Positions 54,264 to 61,817 of a stretch of 64,000 nt of DNA are shown piece by piece (the stretch's first letter is position 1; every line of letters begins with the position of its first letter). Origin of the DNA: Acidobacteriaceae bacterium (GTDB lineage: Bacteria > Acidobacteriota > Terriglobia > Terriglobales > Acidobacteriaceae); assembly GCA_025355505.1 (NCBI GenBank), contig JANXZM010000023.1, positions 1 to 64,000 on the forward strand, in the 5' to 3' direction. Below the pieces are notes generated by a model. That model searched no databases. It was not told the origin of the DNA and worked only from the letters and a program-made list of their open reading frames with translations. The position numbers were made by a program, and so were the translations under genes.

Positions 54264-54289
54264 TAGAGACGGGGCAAACCCCGTCTCTA
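54264..54289. repeat. Hairpin repeat TAGAGACGGGG/CCCCGTCTCTA
   Basis: Perfect 11-base arms flank a CAAA loop. A close relative with GTAGAGACGCGGC arms lies at 61380-61407. It sits in the 120-base gap between the converging acylase and beta-propeller genes and could double as a terminator, although no T-tract follows. Confidence 0.65.
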
Positions 54290-54308
54290 CAACCGGAAGA
54301 ACTTGCCG

Positions 54309-54336
54309 CATCCCTGAAGCGATGCCCTGATACGAA
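54309..54336. repeat. Second copy of the GTATCAGGGCATCGC repeat
   Basis: Positions 54317-54336 are the exact reverse complement of 46313-46332. The hairpin part is imperfect here (GCATCC facing GCGATGCC). It lies between the acylase and beta-propeller genes. Confidence 0.6.
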
Positions 54337-54344
54337 ACATTTTT

Positions 54345-55673
54345 CTAGAAATCGATGGTCTTGACGTCGGAAAACTCGCCGATGAAGCCAAATATCTGAC
54401 CGGGGTTATTTGGATTGTTCGGGTTGAACTCCAAGGCATCGGTGGTGGTGTCGTAGATACGGAGTGCTCCGCCCTGGATCACATACACCACAGTACGCTT
54501 GGCAATGGGCTCGATGCCGGTCACGTCTCCGTTAGCGGGAGGAATTACGACCGCGCCGGTCAGCGTGTTGTAGATGGAAAGGCAACCACGGGTCTCGGCC
54601 CCTTGCGGCGGGACGGGTGGAGCGATCTCAGTGCAAGTGCGCGCGCCGATGAAGAGCTGTCCGTTGGCGCCGAGCGCGATGCGGTTGTGATATCCGTCGG
54701 TGATGATGATCGGGGTGCTATTGGTGACGGTCATGGTGCTGAGGTCGAAGACGGTGAGCAGGCCGCAGGATGTCGCCTGCGTTGTCTCTCCAGTGCAGGG
54801 CTGTGGGTTGGGGTTGGGTACGGGAGTTCCAGCGAGATACATGGTTGAGTTATCCACCACAGCGACAGTGGCGGCTGGGACGGAAACGGCGGGACAGACC
54901 CCGGACGGCAGACATTGTGTCAGCGTCAAATCGACTTTTTGGACGCTGGCCTGAGTGCCGCCGCACTCGGCGCCACAGTTCACCACGTAGGCGGTGCTGT
55001 CGTCGCTGCTGAAGAAGGCCGCAACCGGATGATCGAAACCGCCGATGTATGTAACCGCATTGCCGATCCCGATATTCGACGGCGTAATCACCGCCACCGA
55101 ATCCGAGTTTTCGCTGAAGCCGAAAATTCGGTTGCCACTGTGGTCGATAGAAAGATAGCGAACTGCGGGAACGTCGACCTCTCCTGTGAAAGCGCCGGTG
55201 TTCAGCGAGATCGCCTTCACTACACCGGGAGACTGCCCCACAACCGGCGCGGTCGGCACCGCGACATAGGTGGCGGAGCCATCGGGGGAAACGACGAAGC
55301 TCTCGGTGAATCCCGGCAACGTCAGGTGACCAGCAGCAGATTCGCTGGTGTTGTTAATGATGGTGAACTGGTTGTCGGTGAATTGCGTTCCGGTGCCGCT
55401 GTACACCAGGGTCCGGCCCCGGTTCGGCGTGAGCACCATCATTCCCGGAGTGTTGCCGCCGGCAATCGGGGACACGTTCCCACGCACGTCTTTTGCGGCG
55501 TTGATGATGTATACGCCCGCAGGTCCGCTGCCGGACGACACGCTGTTCGTGATGAAGGCGCGGAATTTGAGACCGCTGGTTTGCGTGTTGCCGGTTGGGG
55601 AGCTATAGCCGCAGCTCAGCCAGATCAGACTGGCGGGCAGCAGGGAAAACAACAGAATCAGGACTCTTTTCAA
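54345..55673 (-). CDS. Exported beta-propeller (YVTN-like) putative lipoprotein
   Basis: The protein has 442 residues. A hydrophobic start (MKRVLILLFSLLPASLIWLS) ends at a cysteine, so lipidation is possible though the lipobox is imperfect. The rest has repeated propeller strands with D-G/N turns (SESAAGHLTLPGFTESFVVS, VRYLSIDHSGNRIFGFSENS, GGFDHPVAAFFSSDDSTAYV) similar to YVTN/Lactonase-like blades. Such proteins bind ligands or proteins in the envelope. I see no catalytic residues. It faces the acylase gene with about 120 bases between, and the 5' side toward the patatin gene contains another hairpin. Confidence 0.7.
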   Translation of the reverse strand: MKRVLILLFSLLPASLIWLSCGYSSPTGNTQTSGLKFRAFITNSVSSGSGPAGVYIINAAKDVRGNVSPIAGGNTPGMMVLTPNRGRTLVYSGTGTQFTDNQFTIINNTSESAAGHLTLPGFTESFVVSPDGSATYVAVPTAPVVGQSPGVVKAISLNTGAFTGEVDVPAVRYLSIDHSGNRIFGFSENSDSVAVITPSNIGIGNAVTYIGGFDHPVAAFFSSDDSTAYVVNCGAECGGTQASVQKVDLTLTQCLPSGVCPAVSVPAATVAVVDNSTMYLAGTPVPNPNPQPCTGETTQATSCGLLTVFDLSTMTVTNSTPIIITDGYHNRIALGANGQLFIGARTCTEIAPPVPPQGAETRGCLSIYNTLTGAVVIPPANGDVTGIEPIAKRTVVYVIQGGALRIYDTTTDALEFNPNNPNNPGQIFGFIGEFSDVKTIDF

Positions 55674-55758
55674 ACCTGGGACTCCAACCTCATGCCGGAT
55701 AATTACTTGGATGCAAGAATAAGGATTATAGCAAAGGAAGAAATTACGGATAGCTGGT

Positions 55759-55785
55759 GGAGAGCCGGGCGTCCCCGCCCGCCGG
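55759..55785. repeat. Palindromic repeat GGAGAGCCGGGCG...CGCCCGCCGG
   Basis: GGAGAGCCGGGCG is shared, in reverse orientation, with the element at 44988-45016. The arms GGGCG and CGCCC close on a short CCC-type loop. It lies upstream of the beta-propeller gene and downstream of the patatin gene. Confidence 0.5.
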
Positions 55786-55838
55786 ACGGCTGCACCGGCG
55801 AGGACACCCGTAACTCGATCACGGCAGTGCTGAAAATC

Positions 55839-56993
55839 TCAAACATAGAACTGTTTTAGCAATTCCATTCTTACCTCTTCCTTGGCGATCGCCTGTCCGA
55901 TGCGCTGAAAGTTGCCGATCTGATCGGCGGCATCCATTTCGCCTACCTTTGCTGGGTCGATGTCGCCGAGGTTGAGCCCATCGAGGCGCTCGCGCGTCAA
56001 GCTGACTGTGATTCGCTGGTAGGTCAGAGCCTTGGACGCGACCGCGCCGGGGCTGATGAAATCAAGCGCATCGTTGGCCGGAACGCCGCTGGCTCGGGCC
56101 GCGTTTGCTTCCGCAGTAGGCGCCGGAGCCTTGCCCGCCGGGGGTTGCCCGATCAGGTGCATCAGCACATTCTGCTGCAGGTTGGCATCGTTCATCAGTT
56201 CCTTGATCGCATACCGAGCCCAGTTGAAAAGGTTGTAGCCGGAAGCCTTGCCGGCTGGAACGGTGATCGCGTTGAAGCCGGTACCGAGCGACAGCAACAA
56301 AAGTTTGCTGGCTCCGGTGGGCCATCCAAATTGATATTTCGGGTCGGTCGCTTCGAGAAAAACCTGCATCGAGGGATTGTTGTAGCTGCTGACGCCGCCG
56401 TCGATAAACTCATAGTCCTGGGGCTGGCCTTGGTCGTCGGGGACGGAAATCGTCTGCGGCGGAAAGTAGGTGGGAGCGGCGCTGCTGGCTCGCACGATCT
56501 GCCACAGCGGTAGTCCCCGGTTGTTGGTAAAGTACTTTCCCTTCGGATTGTTGGTGAAGAACCAGGTTGTCCCCAGGGTAACGTTCTTAGCGACGATGAG
56601 GATGTTGGTACGCAGTTTCGCGCTTCCCAGCGTGGTGTCTTCCCCAAAAATATCTTTCAGGTGCTCTTCGAGCGGACTACTGGGATAGCTGTGCCAGAAA
56701 CGCTCGGGCAAGAAGACCTTGTGGAATATCTGCTTTCCAAATTTGAGGTAGAAGTCCCGAAGCTCGACTGCTTTCAAGCCGAGCGCAAGTCCCACGGCAA
56801 GAATGGCGCCGGTGCTGGTACCTCCGATCAGGTCGAAGCGGTCGCAGAGTGGCAGCGAGCGGCCCGTCAGCGCGTCGAGTTGGCTTTCGATCGCAATCAG
56901 AGCTTCGGCGGGGATCAGCCCTTTCAGGCCACCGCCATCAATGGACAGAAGACGCATCGGGCGGGTTGGGGGATTCGGGGTGATATTCAGCAT
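55839..56993 (-). CDS. Patatin-like phospholipase
   Basis: The protein has 384 residues. The oxyanion hole is DGGGLKG (19-25), the nucleophile Ser60 is in GGTSTG, and the second half of the dyad is Asp198 in FIDGG. These define a patatin-type Ser-Asp lipase or acyl hydrolase that cleaves ester bonds in membrane lipids. No signal peptide is present, so it probably acts in the cytoplasm or at the inner membrane. It resembles CapV-type and stand-alone patatins, but no cyclic-nucleotide synthase gene lies nearby. The neighbouring antitoxin gene is 35 bases upstream. Confidence 0.88.
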   Translation of the reverse strand: MLNITPNPPTRPMRLLSIDGGGLKGLIPAEALIAIESQLDALTGRSLPLCDRFDLIGGTSTGAILAVGLALGLKAVELRDFYLKFGKQIFHKVFLPERFWHSYPSSPLEEHLKDIFGEDTTLGSAKLRTNILIVAKNVTLGTTWFFTNNPKGKYFTNNRGLPLWQIVRASSAAPTYFPPQTISVPDDQGQPQDYEFIDGGVSSYNNPSMQVFLEATDPKYQFGWPTGASKLLLLSLGTGFNAITVPAGKASGYNLFNWARYAIKELMNDANLQQNVLMHLIGQPPAGKAPAPTAEANAARASGVPANDALDFISPGAVASKALTYQRITVSLTRERLDGLNLGDIDPAKVGEMDAADQIGNFQRIGQAIAKEEVRMELLKQFYV

Positions 56994-57028
56994 GTCGAGT
57001 TCTGTTTCTGGTGCATCACAGTGCGCGA

Positions 57029-57310
57029 TCAGTACGAAGAGGATTGCTCGGCGGCCAGGCGGGCAGGTCCGCGCTCTTTCACTTCCTCGGCCGGTTGCCC
57101 CATCGATTCCTGCGTGATCGTGCGCCCTTCGCCCCGCGCGAGGAAAGCTTCCGCCACATCAATGGCGGTCAGAATTTCAGCTCGGGTGCGCTCGCGCTCT
57201 TCCCACAAGGAAAGCGCCTCCTGGACAGTGGCTTTTTCGCGATGGAAGCATCCGCTGTCAATCGCCTGACTTATAAAAGCTTTCTGATCGGGCGTGAACT
57301 GTACTTTCAT
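57029..57310 (-). CDS. ParD-like antitoxin
   Basis: The protein has 93 residues from ATG 57310. The N-terminal part MKVQFTPDQKAFISQAIDSG with FHREKATVQEALSLWEERER matches the ParD/CopG-like DNA-binding antitoxin type. The remainder is a charged, probably disordered tail that would wrap the toxin. The likely toxin gene is encoded upstream at 57400-57690, the reverse of the usual antitoxin-first order. Its ribosome site is weak. The gene may still be intact even if the toxin has decayed. Confidence 0.75.
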   Translation of the reverse strand: MKVQFTPDQKAFISQAIDSGCFHREKATVQEALSLWEERERTRAEILTAIDVAEAFLARGEGRTITQESMGQPAEEVKERGPARLAAEQSSSY

Positions 57311-57399
57311 GCGATTCAGGGTAGACGCCGACAAGTTGGGTGTCAAACGCCGGTGGGAACGCCGGTGGGATCACCGGGCTAAGAATAGCGAAACTCAGC

Positions 57400-57690
57400 C
57401 TACATCAGATCGGACGGCTTCCGCTTTCGCCTGGCTGCGTGGCGGATGTGGAGCGCTTCAACTTGCTTCTGTTTCTCGATGACACGGTATATCACGCGAT
57501 AAACATGAGTCTTTCGGCCGTAAAGCAAGTACCGCAGCTTGTCCTTCTTGCGCGTTAGCGGGCAGCGGTTCGGCTGATGTTCCAGACTGAGAATGGCCTC
57601 ATTGCGCTGAAGAGAGACAACCGCTGGAACCCGTTTACCCGCTGCCAGATGCGGAGACCTCGCGGCTTCCTGTATTCTCGGAAAGATGCC
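57400..57690 (-). pseudogene. ParE/RelE-type toxin, likely decayed (no clear start)
   Basis: The minus-strand frame contains EAILSLEHQPNRCPLTRKKD and LRYLLYGRKTHVYRVIYRVI with a final EALHIRHAARRKRK. These are the core and C-terminal strands of the ParE/RelE family. The N-terminal third is unusual and lacks a plausible ATG or GTG before it runs into the divergent homocysteine methyltransferase start at 57686. The order toxin then antitoxin is also reversed. I therefore call it a remnant. If functional it would inhibit gyrase or translation. Confidence 0.55.
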
Positions 57691-59548
57691 GCGGAACTTT
57701 CTTGAACGTCTGAAGCAATCGCCCGTGCTCTGCGACGGAGCCATGGGAACGCTTCTCTATGCCAAGGGGATCTTCATCAACCGCTGCTATGACGAGTTGA
57801 ACGTTTCGCAACCGGAGCTGATCCGCGCGGTCCACCACGATTATCTGCAGGCTGGCGCCGAGATAGTCGAAACCAATACTTTCGGCGGGAACAGCTTTCG
57901 CCTGGCGCGGCACAGCTTGGCGGATCGCGTGCGCGACATCAATTTGGCGGGCGCTCTTGTGGCTCGGGAAGCGGCCAAGAGTTTCGATGCTTGGGTCGCC
58001 GGATCGATTGGCCCGTTGGGCATTCGCATTGAGCCGCTGGGCAAGACTTCGTTTGAAGAAGCTCGAACCGCGTTTCGCGAACAAGTCGCAGCCCTCGTCG
58101 AAGGCGGCGTGGATTTGCTGATGCTCGAAACCTTCGGCTACCTCGAAGAGTTACACCAGGCTCTGCTGGCCTGCCGGGATGTGAGCGCGACGATTCCTAT
58201 CGTAGCCCAGGTCACGATCGACGAAGATGGAAACTGCCTGGATGGCTCCCAACCCGAAGCCTTCGCCGCCCGCCTCACAGAATGGAATGTCGACGTGCTC
58301 GGTATCAACTGCAGCGTGGGGCCGGTCGCAATGCTGGACGCGATCGAACGCGTGCGGGCGGTGACTTCCCTCCCACTGGCCGCCCAACCAAACGCCGGCA
58401 TGCCGCGCTCGGTCGAAGGACGGAACATCTATCTCTGTTCGCCGGAATACATGGCGAGCTACACGCGAAAATTCGTGGCGGCCGGCGTACATCTCATCGG
58501 CGGATGCTGCGGCACCACGCCCGATCACATCCGCGCCATGAAATCGGCGTTGCGGGTGGGCGAAGCACGCGGCAAGGCCGCGGTTACGGAGGCGATTCAT
58601 TCCGCCACTGCGCCTTCCCCTCCGGCGAGCATTCCCATCGCGGAGCGGTCCCGGCTAGGAGCAAAGCTTGCGTCCGGGGAATTTGTGACCATGGTCGAAA
58701 TCGTGCCGCCCAAGGGAATCGACATCCGAAAGGAGATCGAGGGCGCGAAGTTCGTCAAATCGGTCGGCGTCGACGCCGTGAACATCCCCGACAGCCCGCG
58801 AGCCTCGGCCCGCATGAGCAACCAGGCCTTGTCCCTGCTGATGCAACAGGAGGTTGGCATTGAAGCCATCCTGCACTACACCTGCCGCGACCGCAACGTG
58901 CTCGGCATTCAGTCCGACCTGCTGGGGGCCGCGGCAACCGGAATTCGCAACCTGATCTGCATCACCGGCGATCCCCCCAAGATGGGGAACTACCCCGATG
59001 CCACGGCGGTGTTTGACGTGGATTCGATCGGCCTGGTGAATATCGTCCACAACCTGAACCGGGGACTGGACCTCGGTGGGAACCCGATCGGCCCCGGCAC
59101 CAGCTTTGTCATTGGCGTGGGTGCAAACCCGGGCTTGCCCAACCTCGACGAAGAGATCAAGCGTTTCGAATACAAGGTGCAGGCCGGTGCGGAATACGTG
59201 GTGACGCAGCCGGTGTTCGACCTGAGTCTCCTGGAAAAATTCCTGAAACGGATCGAACACTGCCGCATTCCCCTGATCGCCGGAATCTGGCCCCTGGTAA
59301 GTGCCCGCAACGCTGAGTTCATGAAGAACGAGCTGCGAGTTTCCGTCCCCGATGAAATCCTGAACCGCATGATTAGGGCCGCAAGTCCGCAAGCGGCTCG
59401 CGAGGAAGGCGTGGCCATCGCTCGCGAAATGCTCGCGGCGGTTCGCGAGCGGGTCCAGGGTGCGCAGATCAGCGCTCCCCAGGGCCGATATACCTCCGCG
59501 GTGGATGTTCTGGAGGCTCTCGGATCGAAGCGTCCGACCTCAGTTTAG
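57686..59548 (+). CDS. Bifunctional homocysteine S-methyltransferase / methylenetetrahydrofolate reductase
   Basis: The protein has 620 residues. Residues 1-300 are the homocysteine-methyltransferase barrel: LCDGAMGTLLYAKGI, ETNTFGGNSFRLAR and zinc cysteines in GINCSVGP and IGGCCGTTP. Residues 330-610 are a MetF-like methylenetetrahydrofolate reductase barrel: TMVEIVPPKGIDIRKEIEG, ICITGDPPKMGNYP and YVVTQPVFDLSLLEKFLKRI. This matches YitJ-type fusions that make methionine and supply methyl groups. The start is on the plus strand, opposite the toxin remnant. No riboswitch was seen in the short upstream gap. Confidence 0.92.
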   Translation: MPRNFLERLKQSPVLCDGAMGTLLYAKGIFINRCYDELNVSQPELIRAVHHDYLQAGAEIVETNTFGGNSFRLARHSLADRVRDINLAGALVAREAAKSFDAWVAGSIGPLGIRIEPLGKTSFEEARTAFREQVAALVEGGVDLLMLETFGYLEELHQALLACRDVSATIPIVAQVTIDEDGNCLDGSQPEAFAARLTEWNVDVLGINCSVGPVAMLDAIERVRAVTSLPLAAQPNAGMPRSVEGRNIYLCSPEYMASYTRKFVAAGVHLIGGCCGTTPDHIRAMKSALRVGEARGKAAVTEAIHSATAPSPPASIPIAERSRLGAKLASGEFVTMVEIVPPKGIDIRKEIEGAKFVKSVGVDAVNIPDSPRASARMSNQALSLLMQQEVGIEAILHYTCRDRNVLGIQSDLLGAAATGIRNLICITGDPPKMGNYPDATAVFDVDSIGLVNIVHNLNRGLDLGGNPIGPGTSFVIGVGANPGLPNLDEEIKRFEYKVQAGAEYVVTQPVFDLSLLEKFLKRIEHCRIPLIAGIWPLVSARNAEFMKNELRVSVPDEILNRMIRAASPQAAREEGVAIAREMLAAVRERVQGAQISAPQGRYTSAVDVLEALGSKRPTSV

Positions 59549-59648
59549 TTTTGGGAATACCGTGCACAAGAAATTACAAGTATTGAAAACTTTCGCTGGA
59601 CATTTCGTATCTAAAACGGCATTACAATAGAGTGCAGGAGCAAATGAA

Positions 59649-59885
59649 TTGGTAAAGTTTGAAGATGGCCTCGATCGTCTGCAGAAGATCGTTCAGGAAC
59701 TCGAGAAGGGCGAGGTTCCTCTAGAGAAGTCTCTGACGCTGTTTGAAGAAGGCATGCAACTTTCCGCCACCTGCCGGAAACAACTGGAGGAAGCGGAAGG
59801 CAAAGTGGAGATTCTGTTAAAACAGAACGGAAAGCTGCAAACTGAACCTTTTGAGCCCCCGACCGAGAAAGCGTTGCGCAAGTAA
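59649..59885 (+). CDS. xseB: Exodeoxyribonuclease VII small subunit
   Basis: The protein has 78 residues from TTG 59649, eight bases after AGGAG (59636-59640). The signature FEDGLDRLQKIVQELEKGEV is followed by PLEKSLTLFEEGMQLSATC. It pairs with XseA to degrade single-stranded DNA. The xseA gene is not in the window, although in related clusters it lies beside xseB. The next genes are the receiver-like protein and ispA. An ATG at 59644 fails because its frame stops after three codons. Confidence 0.92.
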   Translation: MVKFEDGLDRLQKIVQELEKGEVPLEKSLTLFEEGMQLSATCRKQLEEAEGKVEILLKQNGKLQTEPFEPPTEKALRK

Positions 59886-59969
59886 CGTTGTCGCTCTCGG
59901 ATCGGAATTGACAACGCCTGTGCTAGCCGTTTGCTGTCGCAGCCAATCGCGGTGAAGTCAGGGGGATGT

Positions 59970-60332
59970 ATGGAACCACTCTGCGTAGTTCTCTATCAGA
60001 ACGACGCCGGAACTGCTCAAACTCTGGCGGTCGGTCTTTCCCAACACTTCGAATCTGTTTATCTGGTCCGCACCTACGAAGAAGTCCGTCCCGCGGTTGC
60101 CCGCCACCGCGCCGAAGCGGTGGTGCTGGATCTGGAAACTTCGGGACCGGACGAAGTCGAGCGACTGCATCAGGAGTTTCCCGGCCTTTGCATCGTCGGC
60201 ACCCACAGGCTGGCCGACGACAAACTATGGGCCGAGGCGATGAGTCTAGGAGCGTCCGACATTTGCGAGCCGCGTAATGATGAAGTCGTGTACTCGTTGT
60301 TGCACAGGCACACGCGCCATGCGGCCGCCTGA
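59970..60332 (+). CDS. Stand-alone CheY-like receiver protein
   Basis: The protein has 120 residues from ATG 59970, preceded by a GGGGG ribosome site. It is a single receiver domain: VVLYQNDAGTAQTL is strand one, VVLDLETSGP carries the phospho-acceptor Asp54, and IVGTHRL holds the conserved threonine. The late lysine is not seen (ICEPRND). No output domain is attached, so it probably acts on a partner, as CheY does. It is the end of a transcript, with a strong terminator 47 bases downstream. The 39 bases before ATG 59970 are open but lack homology. Confidence 0.7.
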   Translation: MEPLCVVLYQNDAGTAQTLAVGLSQHFESVYLVRTYEEVRPAVARHRAEAVVLDLETSGPDEVERLHQEFPGLCIVGTHRLADDKLWAEAMSLGASDICEPRNDEVVYSLLHRHTRHAAA

Positions 60333-60378
60333 TCGTTTGTTTTTTCGGTGTGGAATGTTTTTGAGAAACTGGTTTCAG

Positions 60379-60407
60379 AAAGGACGTCTTCGGACGTCCT
60401 TTTTTAT
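60379..60407 (+). terminator. Rho-independent terminator with TTCG loop
   Basis: The stem AAAGGACGTC (60379-60388) pairs with GACGTCCTTT (60393-60402) around the stable loop TTCG, followed by TTTT. It is the clearest intrinsic terminator in the window, between the receiver gene and ispA. Confidence 0.9.
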
Positions 60408-60452
60408 TTCATTTTTCTTCTCAGTCATGCTCGCTTGCTATACTGCGATGCC

Positions 60453-61373
60453 ATGCTGAAACAAGTTCTGGAGCAGGGACGAGAAGCTGCCGACGCCGCG
60501 CTCCAGCGACTCTTGCCCCCACCCACCCAAAATCCAACCTCGATCCATGAGGCCATGCGGCACAGCGTATTTGCCGGCGGAAAGCGCCTGCGTCCGATCC
60601 TCTGCATGGAAGCGGGCCGCATGATCGGAGCGGCATCGGTTGCTGCTTCCGATGCTGGTTCCCCTGCTGCATCGCTGCCCGCCGGCATCGAGCAGGTAGG
60701 CGCCGCGCTCGAGATGCTCCACACCTATTCCCTGATCCACGACGATCTGCCCGCGCTCGATAACGACGACCTGCGGCGCGGACGTCCCACCTGCCACAAG
60801 GCGTTCGGTGAGGCAATCGCTATCCTTGCCGGAGACGCCCTGCAGACGCTGGCCTATGAAGTTTTGGCGCAGATCGGGTGCCCAGCGGAGGCGCGCGTCG
60901 CGATCATCCGGGAAATCGCCCACGCTACTGGCACCATCGACGGCATGATCGGCGGCCAGGTCGTTGACCTCGAAGCCGAGCACAAGAAGCCCGACCTCGC
61001 CACGCTCGAATACATCCACCGCTCCAAGACCGCGGCGCTCATCACGGCCAGCGTGGTCAGCGGAGGAATATATCCCGGAGGAACGGCTGCGGACATCAGC
61101 CGTCTGCGAACCTATGGGCAGTCGATCGGTCTGGCGTTCCAGATCGTGGACGACGTGCTCGACCTGACCCAGACCTCCGAGCAACTGGGAAAAACCGCGG
61201 GCAAGGACGCGGCGGCGGAGAAAACTACATATCCAGCGCTATTCGGAATCGAGGAATCCATCCGCAAAGCCGACGCGCTGGTCGATCAGGCATGCGCCGA
61301 ACTTAACCAATACGGGGAGGCTGCGTCCACCCTAAAAGCCCTGGCACACTACTTGGTAGAGCGCAAGAAATAA
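60453..61373 (+). CDS. ispA: Polyprenyl (farnesyl/geranylgeranyl) diphosphate synthase
   Basis: The protein has 306 residues from ATG 60453 (MLKQVLEQGREAADAALQRL). The metal-binding motifs are DDLPALDND with flanking LIHDD, and the second DDVLD in FQIVDDVLDLT. It joins isopentenyl diphosphate units. The chosen start gives the normal length. The upstream open frame to 60348 lies across the terminator and is not supported. Product length (C15 versus C20) cannot be read reliably. The region downstream to smc is non-coding. Confidence 0.93.
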   Translation: MLKQVLEQGREAADAALQRLLPPPTQNPTSIHEAMRHSVFAGGKRLRPILCMEAGRMIGAASVAASDAGSPAASLPAGIEQVGAALEMLHTYSLIHDDLPALDNDDLRRGRPTCHKAFGEAIAILAGDALQTLAYEVLAQIGCPAEARVAIIREIAHATGTIDGMIGGQVVDLEAEHKKPDLATLEYIHRSKTAALITASVVSGGIYPGGTAADISRLRTYGQSIGLAFQIVDDVLDLTQTSEQLGKTAGKDAAAEKTTYPALFGIEESIRKADALVDQACAELNQYGEAASTLKALAHYLVERKK

Positions 61374-61379
61374 TCCCCC

Positions 61380-61407
61380 GTAGAGACGCGGCTTGCCGCG
61401 TCTCTAC
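61380..61407. repeat. Hairpin repeat GTAGAGACGCGGC...GCCGCGTCTCTAC
   Basis: Perfect 13-base arms with a two-base loop, just after the ispA stop. It belongs with the element at 54264-54289 and may add transcript stability or weak termination. Similar strings occur in other bacterial phyla, which suggests spread. Confidence 0.7.
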
Positions 61408-61568
61408 AGAAAATAACGACGCCCCCTGCACTACCGGCCCTTGAATCTTCTCCCGGTCAGCGCTACAGTGTCTATGCTCTCGCGGTCTCCCGCCTTCCTT
61501 ATTCCTCACCAACAACTTGCGTGTAATTGCTGCAGTGTCTGTGCAACTAAAGGCGGTAGCCGGACCAC

Positions 61569-61592
61569 CACCACAATATGTGGTGTTTTATT
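61569..61592 (+). terminator. Weak terminator-like hairpin
   Basis: CACCACA and TGTGGTG pair around ATA and are followed by TTTTATT. Seven base pairs and an interrupted T-tract make it a weak candidate for ending the ispA transcript. Confidence 0.35.
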
Positions 61593-61783
61593 ACTTGACC
61601 CGTCCCCGTATTCGCCGTTAGAGTTGGTCAAAAGCGTGGGTGACGTTCCTGCTTCATAGGGACGGCATCACACGATGCGACCAGCGAGGAACCTTGGAAG
61701 TTAACCGCAGAAGTTAACGGCAGGAAGTTACCTTCCGGTTCCCCGCAATTTGCAGCGCACTCCAGCCAGCGCAAACCGAGTCC

Positions 61784-61801
61784 GCGGACCACAGTGTCCG
61801 C
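61784..61801. repeat. GCGGAC hairpin before smc
   Basis: GCGGAC and GTCCGC flank CACAGT. It is the partner of the element at 161-178 and lies five bases before the AAGGAG ribosome site of smc. Confidence 0.5.
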
Positions 61802-61817
61802 CTACAAAGGAGTCACT

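Larger units (their letters stand above)
61374..61817. other. Non-coding region between ispA and smc
   Basis: This 444-base region has no supported gene. It holds a strong hairpin repeat (61380-61407), a weak terminator-like hairpin (61569-61592), a GCGGAC hairpin (61784-61801), and the promoter and ribosome site of smc. Otherwise nothing clear is seen. Confidence 0.6.

Noticed and set aside
55839-56993. Patatin gene as the effector of a CBASS-type defence system
   Set aside because: No cyclic-nucleotide synthase, ubiquitin-like or HORMA gene lies nearby; the neighbours are a lipoprotein and a toxin-antitoxin remnant.
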